This document shows, piece by piece, positions 1 through 10,420 of a stretch of DNA of 64,000 nt. The notes beneath the pieces are model-generated. The model had not been told where the DNA came from and ran no database searches. It saw only the letters and a list, made by a program, of their open reading frames with translations. Made by a program: the position numbers and the translations under genes. Source of the DNA: Rhexocercosporidium sp. MPI-PUGE-AT-0058 (Eukaryota; Ascomycota; Leotiomycetes; Helotiales); NCBI GenBank assembly GCA_020746875.1, contig JAGTJL010000016.1, positions 558,001 through 622,000 on the forward strand, given 5' to 3'. How positions within the stretch are numbered: the first letter of the stretch is position 1; each line of letters opens with the position of its first letter.

Positions 1-2067
1 ATTACTTTTAAGGACTTATTATATAAGCCTGCTTCGGCAGTATATCTCGGGGGGTTATCGTCTTTAGCGCTTAGTCTATTAATATATTAAGATTATTAAC
101 GCTCCGAAACGGCTCGTCGAAGGAATCTCGTTTAATTTATTATTTAACTCTTCGTAAGATTTAATAAAAAATAAATGCTCGATTAGATTCTGCTTTTTTA
201 TAACGCAAGCTATAATCGACTTAATTTAATTAAATTACTTTATAAAGTTAAAACTCTTTTTAAGTTTCTTAAGAGCTTCTTTAACTTTATAAAGTATTAA
301 TAATTATTATATTTATAAGCTTTCGAGCTTATACGTCTAGCGTTAATAATACTGAATTATTCAAAGGGCAACTACCGTAAATATATTATTTAGCTCGACT
401 AAGATATTAATATTATTGTTACGGAACGACTTATAAGTGCAATTAAAGGGTATTTATAAGCGTAAATAGTATTCGAAGTATTAAAGGGATTTTTCGTCGT
501 TTAAAAGAAAGCCTTTAATATTTTAATATATACCTCTATTATTATACTTTAATCTTCGTCTTCTTTATAAAATATAAAAGGTACGTCCTTATTATAATTT
601 AGCGTTCGATAATATTAAGCGACGAGTTGTAAGAATTATAATAAAATATAATTAATAATATTAGTCGTAGCGATTAAGCTACTTATTAAAAAAGTAAGTA
701 ACGACTTGATATTAATTTTATTCCGCGTAAGTTAGCTTTTTAAGTATTTTAATAATAATTTTATTATTTCGTATAACTTGTCTTATACGCTCTTTAAGGC
801 CTTTAAAGCTTATAAATTTCGCTCCTCGAGACTGGGTTTACGCTAGTCTTTATTATTATTATATTAAATTATCGCTAAAAGCTCGTCGTCTTTATAATAA
901 ATAAAGCGCTCTCGTTTATGAAATAACTTAAAGTAATTAATTATAAAAGTACTGCGGAGGAATGCACTCTCGTTTCTTAGCTCTTTTAGCTTATAATAGT
1001 TTTTTTTTAAATAAAAAAAGCCTTATAAATTTCGTAAAGTCTTAATTACCGAAAGTCAAGCTTTTTACTCTTTAATATATCGATTTCTTAAATAAAATCG
1101 TGCTTAAAAATTAAGTCTTTAACTTATAATAGCTTATTTTGAATATCCTTTTTTACGTCAAAAGCTTTTTTCTTTTCTTATTTACGGCGTATTTTTTAAA
1201 ACTTAACTTCTTTTATATTATTATTTTATATTTAATATTAAAGAGTTCGAATATAAATTAAATTATTAATACTCTTAATGTCTCCCGAGAAGAAGCTTCT
1301 TTAAATAAAATAACGTATTTTAATAAAGAGAACTAGTTCTTTGCCGTAAATTATATAAAAAAGGGTATAACTTATAAGTTTATAAATTATAATACGATTA
1401 ATAAATAAAACTATTAGTAAGTTATTTATTTAATCTCTTCTTATTTTAAAAAAAAGTATTCTTAATAAAGCTATATCTTTGTTCGATTATATTATTAACT
1501 TTCGCGTTATAAACTAATATTTGAATTTGTCGAATTTTTACTTTATTTAATAAATCAACGACTTCGCTTATATTCTTTATACTTCTATCGACTACTAACT
1601 TCTAAAACAGCCCGTATCGGCAAATAATATCTTATTAAATTGAAAAGAAGAGATTTGGTGTGAATGATGATTTCATTACTTCAGGGGAAACTAGGTCTAT
1701 ATAACTACTTTTAGGCGCCAAGCTATTTAGCTCTCGAATCGGCTATTTGCTCTCGCATCGGTTATTAGCTTTATGTTAAAACTAGCTTTGTATTAAGATT
1801 AGCTTTATATTACCAGAGCTTTCGAGGTTTAAAACACGGAAGCTTAAGGCTTGATGAAGCTATTGTTTTAGCCTTGAATAACCCCTTACCGGAAGCCGAG
1901 GCTTATACGAAGCCGGAGCTTTATGCAAAGGTAGTTGAGTTATAAAAAGGTATGCTTAATATAATCTTATATTATTAAGCGAGTTTAGCCGAGGCTTAAT
2001 ATAATCTTATAGCCTCCCGTAAGATATATTATAATTCACTTATTTATATCTTATCTTATATTCTTTA
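1..2067. other. RIP-degraded AT-rich DNA, unassigned
   Basis: Very AT-rich sequence with stops in all frames and abundant TpA, as expected of a RIP-mutated repeat. I could not assign a protein family on either strand. From about 1650 the composition is slightly less extreme, and two copies of the phrase GCTTAATATAATCTTAT lie about 45 bp apart (around 1950-2010). This part could be an LTR or 3' region of the Copia relic to its right, but I found no partner copy to prove it. Confidence 0.4.
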
Positions 2068-2605
2068 TATTCTTTATATTTTATATATTTTATATATTTT
2101 ATATATTTTATATATTTTATATATTTTATATATTTTATATATTTTATATATTTTATATATTTATATATTTTATATATTTTATATATTTTATATATTTTAT
2201 ATATTTTATATATTTTATATATTTTATATATTTTATATATTTTATATATTTTATATATTTTATATATTTTATATATTTTATATATTTTATATATTTTATA
2301 TATTTTATATATTTTATATATTTTATATATTTTATATATTTTATATATTTTATATATTTTATATATTTTATATATTTTATATATTTTATATATTTTATAT
2401 ATTTTATATATTTTATATATTTTATATATTTTATATATTTTATATATTTTATATATTTTATATATTTTATATATTTTATATATTTTATATATTTTATATA
2501 TTTTATATATTTTTATATATTTTTATATATTTTTATATATTTTTATATATTTTTATATATTTTATATATTTTTATATATTTTATATATATTTTATTATTT
2601 ATATA
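2068..2605. repeat. AT minisatellite, 9-bp unit
   Basis: About 540 bp of near-perfect tandem repetition of the 9-bp unit TATATTTTA. It drifts to a 10-bp variant (one extra T) from about 2505 to 2590. It lies immediately downstream of the stop codon of the minus-strand Copia pol relic, so probably in that element's 3' region. No coding potential. Confidence 0.95.
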
Positions 2606-2730
2606 TTTATTTTATTTTTTATATTTAAGCAACTCTTAGGTTTAAAGTAGTTATAAAAGCTAATTATTTATTATTATCTAAAGCTTTTATAAAGTCATTA
2701 GCTAATTGAATTGTTATATTAACGTATAAT

Positions 2731-2890
2731 TGTAACGACGCAAGAGCTTTAGACGTGAAGATAGACTTAATATTTAGAATACAAAAACTATAGAGCTATT
2801 ATATAAGAAAGAGTCATATATATAAGGAGTCGGAGGGGGGTCGGACCTGTTTCGGACCCCTGACTTAGTTAAAATATACTTATTATTATA
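2731..2890. repeat. Left LTR of the TRIM-like element
   Basis: 160 bp, starting TGTAACGACG. It pairs with 4363-4522; differences are mostly transitions of the RIP type. Both copies contain a GGGGGGTCGGACCTG block followed by CGGACCCCTGAC. Confidence 0.92.
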
Positions 2891-4362
2891 TTACTCCCTT
2901 AGGAAACCGAAACTCGTCCTTATACTTTTTACCTTTTTTATTCTTTTTTTAAATTAATTTTATTATTATATTTATACTTTAAGAAAGTATTAAGTACGGC
3001 ATTGATTCTTATAATATTTACTTCTTGTTTTAATTCTTTTAATTATAAAGCTACGTTACTTGTGAGCTGACGTTACTTATAGACCGGTAAGCGTGACCGT
3101 ATAGGGTTAGAAACTATGCGATTAACTTAAGCTAGTTAAAATCGGACCGCAGAAGTTATACGGGGCTAAATTAATTGTATACGGACCGGTTCCTAGGGAG
3201 ATTCGGACCGCGGTAAGAGTATTAAGCAAACAAAGACGTAATAATTAATCGATCCGCATCGGAAACAACAAGAACGATTTATACTAGGAGTAAAAGAGCG
3301 AGAGCCTGCGTCGATGACGTTAATAACGGAAAAGTCTATTTTGTCGGCCTTTTAAGGGTTGTATAAAGAGCGGTATTAAGTCGGACCTAATCTAGAGTGG
3401 TTTCCGGAGGTTTATGCAGCTGTAGGTGCCGCAAAAGTCGATTAAGAGGCGTATCTCTTATAAAGGGAGACGAATTCCAAGTACTTTGAAGAAGTGGTGC
3501 TTAAAACATCGTGCTCTTAAAGCTTTCGCTTAAAATAATCGGAAAGGCATGGCCGTAACGTGTCGATTTTCCTCTTGTCGTCTTAATTTCAGCCTCCTGC
3601 TTCGCTAAGCGTTATTTTAAAGGAAATCAGGAATCTATAAAAGCTACCGGTTTAAGCTAGCTTATAGAGCTTTGTCTTCGCACGCTATACCTTGTTTTCG
3701 ACTCTATTATGCTTATAAAGTTAATCTAGGATCGCATGATAATCGTATATAAAAGTAAGGTTCGCGTGTTTTAGGAGCTCTAGGCAAAGGGCAGCCGGTC
3801 CAGAATTAAGTCGGAGGTAAACGTACGCAAATTGAGCTTGCGAATCGCCAATTGCTTCACTGTCGACACCTAGCACAAGCTGAAGCTGCGCTAGCTAAGT
3901 GTCGTAGTGTAATTGTGAGCCGTCAAACTTTAGAGGGTCCGGGAGCTGGCGCTTTTGCCGTTTCGGAGCCGTTTTGGACCGGTTTCGGACTTGATTTTAA
4001 ATAGTAGTTAAGGAGCTTTATAAAGAAGTGATTATTAAAGAGAGAGTATCGATTTAAAAGTCTCTGTAAGTAAGCTCGTCGGTAAATTGCTGGCGGAGAG
4101 CTTGTAATTGTTATTAGAAGTCTATAGTAAGGAAAGGAATTAAGGAGGAAGGTTTGATTCTGAAGTATTATGTAGTACTGGAGGTAACGGGCCAGATACG
4201 GAGGAGTCGTATATAAGTAAAAATGCGTGTAAAGAGTAAAGGTAAGTAAGTAGTATCGACGATAAAATCAACGACTCTAATTCAATCGAGCAGTAGAAGG
4301 AATAATAGCAGCAGCGGCAGCAGCAAATACTTTAGACGCACGTAGAGGAGTTTTTTATATAA
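2891..4362 (+). other. Interior of TRIM-like element, unknown content
   Basis: Moderate GC content with repeated CGGACC motifs. On the plus strand around 3800-4010 one frame stays open except for a single TAA that could derive from CAA. It encodes an Ala/Leu/Arg-rich stretch that includes IELANRQLLHCRHLAQ. Near 4300-4330 there is a CAG/CAA-rich (poly-Gln-like) stretch. I recognise no domain. This could be a remnant gag or captured DNA. Confidence 0.4.
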
Positions 4363-4522
4363 TGTAACGACGTAAGAGCTTTAGACGTGAAGATAGACTT
4401 AATACTTAAAATATAAAAACTATAAAGCTATTGTATAAGAGGGAGCCATATATATAAGGAGTCAGAGGGGGGTCGGACCTGTTCCGGACCCCTGACCTAG
4501 CCAAAGCATACTTGTCGTTACA
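4363..4522. repeat. Right LTR of the TRIM-like element
   Basis: 160 bp, from TGTAACGACG to TCGTTACA. It is better preserved than the left copy. Its outer edge abuts the ATAAT duplication at 4523-4527. Confidence 0.93.
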
Positions 4523-5012
4523 ATAATAAGTCTAATTTATTATTAATTATTTCATTTCGTATAAAGTAATAGCTTATATCGATATGTTTACTTCTTTTAT
4601 GAAATTCTAAGTTATTAATTAGTTTTAAAGCTGATTCGCTATCTATTAATAGCTTTAATATAAGTATTATTTTATTATAAAGAAAGTTATTAAAATAATT
4701 TATTAAATTATATAAATATAATATTTCTTTTATTACTTTTTTAAAAGCCATATATTCGGCTTTACAGCTTAATAAAGCTACTATTTTTTGAAGCATATTA
4801 AGCCAACTTATAATATAGTTATTAACTAAAAATAAAAAGCCGCTAGTGCTTTTACGGGAGCTAATATCTCCACCCCAGTCGGCATCTGTATAGCCTAGCA
4901 GTTCTAGGAAGGTTTTATTATAGTTATAATAAGTCTTTAAATCAGAGTATTTATTTAAGTATTTCCAAATACGGTCTAGCGCCCTGAAATAACTTAAATC
5001 AGGGTTAGACAT
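4518..5012 (-). pseudogene. Copia RNase H fragment, open for 164 codons
   Basis: The best-preserved piece of the Copia relic above. The translation shows the copia RNase H pattern: a YTDADWGGD box, then SRKSTSGFLF, then AEYMA and the RSKHIDI block near the C-terminus. The open frame ends only because the inserted LTR element starts at 4522; the last codons are already LTR sequence. Substitutions such as SCKAEYM for the usual SCEAEYM and scattered Leu/Ile changes indicate decay. It is too short to be an enzyme by itself and should be read as part of a dead element. Confidence 0.9.
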
Positions 5013-5609
5013 ATATCTAGCGCATCTATTAACCGCATATGCTATATTAAGTCTAGTTTTAATTATTAAATATATTAAAGAGCCTACTTATTATTAATAT
5101 AATTATAAGTCTTCTTTATTAGCTATATCTATTGCTTTATTAAGCCTAATTCCGGCTTTTACAGGAGTTGTAACAGGATTTAAACCTTTTTTATTAAATA
5201 TATTTAATAACGTATTTAAATATTTATTTTAATTTATATACACTAATTAGTTATTATAATCTAATTTTATTTCCATGCCGAGGAATTAATATATTTCACT
5301 TATATATTCTATTTTTATTATTTAGTTAGTTTAATTACTATATCTTTTATAATATCATTATTTAGTCCTGTAAATATTAAATCGTTTACGTGACATATTA
5401 TAATTATCTTTAATTTATTATATATAAATATAGCTTCGTCATAAGGTAAGGCTTCAAACCCTAATTTATTTAAAGCCTCTAATAAGTGTTTATATCATAA
5501 TCTAAGTGATTGTTTAAGGCCGTATAAAGCTTTATTAAGTTTACAGTATAATTTAGAGTTATTATTATTATTAAAAGTTTTTATTAACTCATAAGTATTA
5601 TTATTTTTA

Positions 5610-6103
5610 GGCCATAGCTAAATCTCCATACGTGAATAGCTAAATCCCCATACGCTAAATTTTTAATAACTCGGCGAGTGTCATTTATTAACCTTCCCGC
5701 GCCATACTAATTAATATTAAGTAGTAAGGGCCTTTGATATATAGTATAAACTTTTATAATTACGTAATTACCCCTGAGGCAAGAATTAGAGAAGTTGAAG
5801 GTATTTAAACTTAACTTAATACCTTAACGCACCTTTACTACCACCACTTATTATTGCTATTATAGATGCTCTTCCCCAAGCTTGTGGCCCTACGCCCCCT
5901 GTAGGTAATTGGTAGAGTTGAGGTATATACTTAGGATGTAGAGTTTAAAGTAGATAATTTAGCATAGGAGGGCCAGATATATACTGTATAGTATATAATT
6001 ATACATATTAATTTTAGTGGTAATGAATGCACTTTTCATTTTTGGCTCGCTTACTTAGCGTATGAGGATTTAGTTATTCACGTATGGAGATTTAGCTGTG
6101 GCC
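5610..6103. mobile_element. TIR element (MITE-like), copy 1
   Basis: A 494-bp element with terminal inverted repeats of about 50 bp. The left end reads GGCCATAGCTAAATCTCC and the right end is the inverse of GGCCACAGCTAAATCTCC. TA flanks both ends (5608-5609 and 6104-6105), as for Tc1/mariner-type elements. It interrupts the Copia RT relic. Each TIR contains two copies of an AGCTAAATC...CATACG phrase. There is no transposase, so it is non-autonomous. A relative lies at 60550-61157. Confidence 0.87.
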
Positions 6104-6645
6104 TATTTTTATTATAATATCGTTCTTAACTTATTAGTTATTCCACGTATATTTCGGCGTCTATTTTAGCATATACAAAGGCGTTTTTAACGTCGTATTA
6201 ATATAATTTCCATTTATTTGCTATTATTAATATAAATATTAACCTATAAGATTCTGGTCTACAAGTAGCCGAAAAGTCTCTAAATAATTAAGGCCTAATA
6301 CTTGATTAAAGCCTTTAACTACTCATCTTGACTTATATTTTATAACATTATTATTTAGGTCTGTTTTTATTCTATAAACCCATCTACTTCTTAAATAGGT
6401 TTTATTAGGTGATAATTCTACTAAATTCCACGAATTTTGTAACTCTAATTCGTTTATTTCTGATTTTATATATATTTGGTTCGTTATTAAAATTAATTAA
6501 AAGAACTAAGTCTTCGTCTTCTTAATTATCTTCTGTAATTAAAGTTATATTTAGAGTATTATTTATTACAACTTAAGGAAAAGTTGTTCTTTGACGGCCT
6601 GATCCATCGGGGTAAGTATTAGTATTACTTCTTGTAATTCGCTTA

Positions 6646-7046
<401 letters not shown>

Positions 7047-7857
7047 GTATTTTAAAGTAGTTTGTTATTAAAGGTATTTTCGTTTTTAATTATATAAAAA
7101 AGATTTACAAATTTTATAATCTTATAAAGAATATTATAAGCGATATCGCCGAAGTAAGTATTACTTATAAGTTTAGCGTTATTAAATATAATTATTTAAT
7201 AAAGAATTATTCTTTTACTTTTCGTATTATTTCTTTATAAAATAAAGAGATTAACTTATTAAATAAAATTTATAATAAATAAAGCTTTATAAAAGTTTAA
7301 GGAAAATATATTTAAAAAAACTAATCTCTAGCTTTTAAAGAAGTTTAAAAAAGAAGCGTATATATAAAAAAGATTACTTATAAAAGGAAGTAAAACGCCG
7401 GCGTAATCAAAAATATAAGTAAAACTAATTTTATTAATATTATAAAAGCTTCGGCTTCCTTATACTACAGGTCCGATTTCGTATAAATAAAATAAATAAG
7501 CATGCATATGATAATTAATCACTTAATTAGAATAATTATTAATATAATTACTTCAAATTTTAAATTCTTTAAGTTTTATATACGATCTTCATATATTTTA
7601 AGTTTTATAAAATAATGATCATTATTAAAAAAGTTATTAATAAGTGATTTTTGGCATTTTTTATATATAAAACGTAAATTTAAGATTACGTAATAATTTA
7701 TAATCTGAATTGCAATTAGCTTTACGAACTTAGTTAAAAAGGGCTAATAAATACAAATACAGATTTTTATAAATTTTTATTAATTAATTATAAAGATATT
7801 AATACCTCAAAATCGCTGTTTTTGGTGCAAAAGGTTGGGCGGAATGGTGGGGTGGAA
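7047..7857 (-). mobile_element. DNA-transposon relic with C-rich terminus
   Basis: The minus strand starts at about 7857 with CCACCCCACCATTCCGCC and continues with sequence shared with 58141-58560 (inverted relative to this copy) and with the segment following 35806. No transposase domain is readable. The right edge abuts the broken sugar-transporter gene; the left edge runs into the (ATT)n tract. The C-rich terminus recurs five times in the window. Class assignment (a cut-and-paste element) is an inference from those termini. Confidence 0.55.
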
Positions 7858-8056
7858 CGTTAGCCTGGTTCCCTTGGATTGCGAAAGCCGCAGGATATCA
7901 GAAGACTTGGCAAGTCTCATTGACAAGGACCGGCAGTCTACTCGGTGGAGCCGTCTACGGCGTACCTGTATTCATTCTTTCCTGAGTGCTATACTTAACG
8001 TACGAGGCTAAAAGAATGCTAATAGTAATATGGAGTTAATAATCTAAAACGATAAC
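7858..8056 (-). pseudogene. MFS sugar transporter pseudogene, downstream piece
   Basis: Read on the minus strand from 8056 down to about 7965, this continues the transporter sequence that breaks off at 18864. It shows the region after the PRKVRGA-type motif, including ITISILLASYVKYSTQERM, which resembles the start of the next membrane helix and the TQ-R-DTG block of fungal sugar porters. The 8 bp at 8049-8056 (ACGATAAC) match 18864-18871 (ACGATGAC) apart from one G-to-A change, and form the duplication made by the hAT insertion. Beyond 7965 similarity fades (possibly an intron), and a DNA-transposon end follows at 7857. In-frame stops fit C-to-T mutation of CAA. Confidence 0.75.
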
Positions 8057-8237
8057 CAGAGCATCTAATAAGTCAGTCAGTCAGCTAATCAGCTGAGTCA
8101 AAACTTTAACTAATTAGCTTATAGCAAAACAATAACTGATTAACTTATAAAGACTAACTTATAAGTAGCTTAAAAGCTAGTACTTTAATTTTCTATTTAA
8201 TGAAGTTAAGAAGTGCAGCGTTTTAATAAGTCTCTAT

Positions 8238-8549
8238 TTAAATAGCGCCTCTTCTCTGCCAATTCTTAAGACATTCCTAGTGTTATAATATATTATTACT
8301 TAAATTAGAGCTCTATAGAGTAATCTGTAAAGCGTAAGAAAAGAAGATACGCTTACACTCAGAGCTTATTATAAGGACAGAAAGGAAATCAAACGCTATT
8401 TTATATAACTATAGCTATTAAGCCTTTTTTAATAATTAATACTTTATAAGAAGCTGATCTATTAATGTCTCTTTAAGATATTAAATCAATTAATCTTTGC
8501 GAGCTAAAGACTTACCTCACGTGAAGCTAGAAAGTAAAGTAAAGGCTAA
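8238..8549 (-). pseudogene. hAT transposase C-terminus (hATC dimerisation domain), degraded
   Basis: The minus-strand reading ends at a TAA at 8238-8240. It shows the hATC pattern: AFDFLSV, then SSEC-RIF (usual SSECERVFS), then LSNNIL and ECLKNWQRRGAI at the C-terminus. Internal TAG/TAA codons fit mutation of CAG/CAA. It continues upstream beyond the Copia element at 16435. Confidence 0.85.
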
Positions 8550-8733
8550 TGTGGTGTAAAAGTAGATTAAAGCACTGTGAGCAGTTATAGTTGAATTAAA
8601 GTAATTTATTATTATTTTAAAAGCTTTAAGAATTAGGAGAAGACAGTTATTCTCCTGAAGGCAGTCTATAGTAGCAGAACTTAATTAAGTCACGTGTAAT
8701 GTTAAGAGAGCAGCTGCCCGTGCCTATACGACA
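8550..8733 (-). repeat. 3' LTR of Copia element (left)
   Basis: 184 bp, from TGTGGTGTAAAAG to TATACGACA. Because the element is on the minus strand this is its 3' LTR. It pairs with 16246-16429. Confidence 0.93.
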
Positions 8734-9149
8734 CACCCTTTAAGTAATTAATAATAATAAGCCACTATTATTATAATTAATTATATTAAGCAAGAGTAAA
8801 TAATAAGAAAGAATTAAGTAAACAAATTCACTTATATACAGTAATTAAGTAAATAACCTAATTATATAAACTAACGATTTTCTCACTAAACCTAAACCTA
8901 TAAACACTCGATAATACATAAATCGACTACTTTTAATTTATTAATTAATTAACTAATTAACTACTCCCTTCGACACTATAGGTGTCTTTAAGCGCTCCGC
9001 CAGAATCGTTATAATAAAACGATAATCTACTCGCTAAAGTAAGGTGAGTAGCTTGATTTTCGATTTATTAGTTTTAATTTATTAATCGGAGATCGACTAA
9101 TTAAAAATTAATTAATTAAAAAATAACCGCTAATTTATAATAAGCTAAG

Positions 9150-10300
9150 GTTATTATTAATAATAAAAAGAAAGTCGTCGCTAAGGCACGACTATTAACT
9201 ACTCCTGTCACCGCCCCCGCTCCTCGCCGTGCCGCTGCTACTCCCCGGGCTTTAAAGCAGTTAATAGGTATTTATATAATAGTTTATTTAAGTTATATTA
9301 ATAACGCCTTTTAAATAAAAGGTAATAGTTAATATTATAATATTGTTAAAAAGGGTATTTATTACTTTACTTATTCGTCCGGCTATAAATACGTAATTAC
9401 TCTTACTATTACTTAAGCTCCTTTTTTTATATATTATAATACGTTAAAAAATAAAGCTAGCAAAAAGATAAGTCGATTTAATTATTCCTTTCTTGCTTTT
9501 TAATTTATTATTAATTTTTCTAAAAGCTAAAGTAATTAAGAATTCTAATCCGTGCCGCCCTTAAAGGTAATAATGTTAGTGGAGCTACTGCTATTAGCGC
9601 TACTATTAGTTTTAGTGGTAGAGTTAAAGATGACAATAATAAAGAAAACGGTGAGTTACTCGCTTTATTTTCAAAAAATTAATTTAATTTAATTAATCTC
9701 TTAAAAAAAGAAAAAGTGCCTTTAACTGCTTTTATAGCTTATGCTTATATTATTAAAAAGAAGATTACTACCGCTATAAGTACTCTCTTTATTAAGAAGG
9801 ATAGTAAAAGAGTAATTAATTATCTTATTATTACTACTACTACTAAAGCTGCTCGCATTACTGCCACTGCTAAGGCTATTACCGGAGCTACTCGCGCCTA
9901 TAGTCTGGGCCCTAGTGTTTTAGCCTTTTAGGCTATGTTTACTCGTAGAGTTATTTTTATTCCTAAGCAAGAAGCTTAAGCTACTCGCCTTAAGGAGTTA
10001 ATTAATATAATAATTAATACTTTAGGCGAATTAATTCGGGAGGTTTTAGGCCTTCTATTTTTTAATAAATAAGTTACTTTTTTGTTTTTTAAAACTTAAA
10101 AACCTTTTACTTTTTAAGTGTCCTCTTATATTTTAAAAACTAAAGCTTACGTTTACTTTTAAATTAAAAAATCGTTAAAAGCAATTAACTTTTTAAAATA
10201 TAATAATTTATACCCTCGAGCTTAATTAATTTTTAATAAAATAAAATTATAAATGGAAATTTAAAAAAGAGAATTTTATAAAAAAAATACATAATAATAT
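9150..10300 (+). pseudogene. Unassigned coding-like relic opposite the Copia 3' region
   Basis: Between the Copia pol stop (10421) and the 3' LTR (8733), the plus strand has long frames whose stops are mostly TAA/TAG that could derive from CAA/CAG. Readable parts include TTPVTAPAPRRAAATPRALK (near 9195), a Thr/Ala-rich stretch (9716-9931, open for 71 codons) ending ITGATRAYSLGPSVLAF, and RLKELINIIINTLGELIREV just after. The local GC content is above that of the surrounding element. I do not recognise a family. It may be an antisense extra ORF of the Copia, captured host DNA, or an older nested insertion. Confidence 0.35.
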
Positions 10301-10420
10301 AAATAAAACTCTTTAATTAAAAGGTAAGCTTATTATATAATTACTTTAAAAATAAATGAAAAGTAAAGAATATATATAAAAGACTGCTTTAAAGTGAGTC
10401 TCTTAAAGGAGTTGCTTTAA

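Larger units (their letters stand above)
2731..4522. mobile_element. Small non-autonomous LTR element (TRIM-like), TSD ATAAT
   Basis: A 1792-bp unit bounded by two 160-bp direct repeats that start TGTAACGACG and end TCGTTACA (decayed to TTATTATA on the left). It is flanked by the 5-bp duplication ATAAT at 2726-2730 and 4523-4527. It interrupts the Copia pol frame, and removing it plus one ATAAT restores that frame, so the boundaries are certain. The 1.47-kb interior has no recognisable gag, protease, RT or integrase, so the element is probably mobilised in trans. The terminal TGTAACGAC matches the LTR terminus of the chromovirus family at 35-53 kb, a possible helper. The interior is clearly less AT-rich than its surroundings, suggesting a younger or less RIPped insertion. 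Confidence 0.92.

Noticed and set aside
7845..7985. Plus-strand 46-codon frame (WWGGTLAWFPWIAKAAGYQK...) that looks like the end of a membrane protein
   Set aside because: Its left end lies in the transposon terminus, and its right end overlaps the minus-strand transporter piece that is supported by the hAT junction. Probably a shadow frame.
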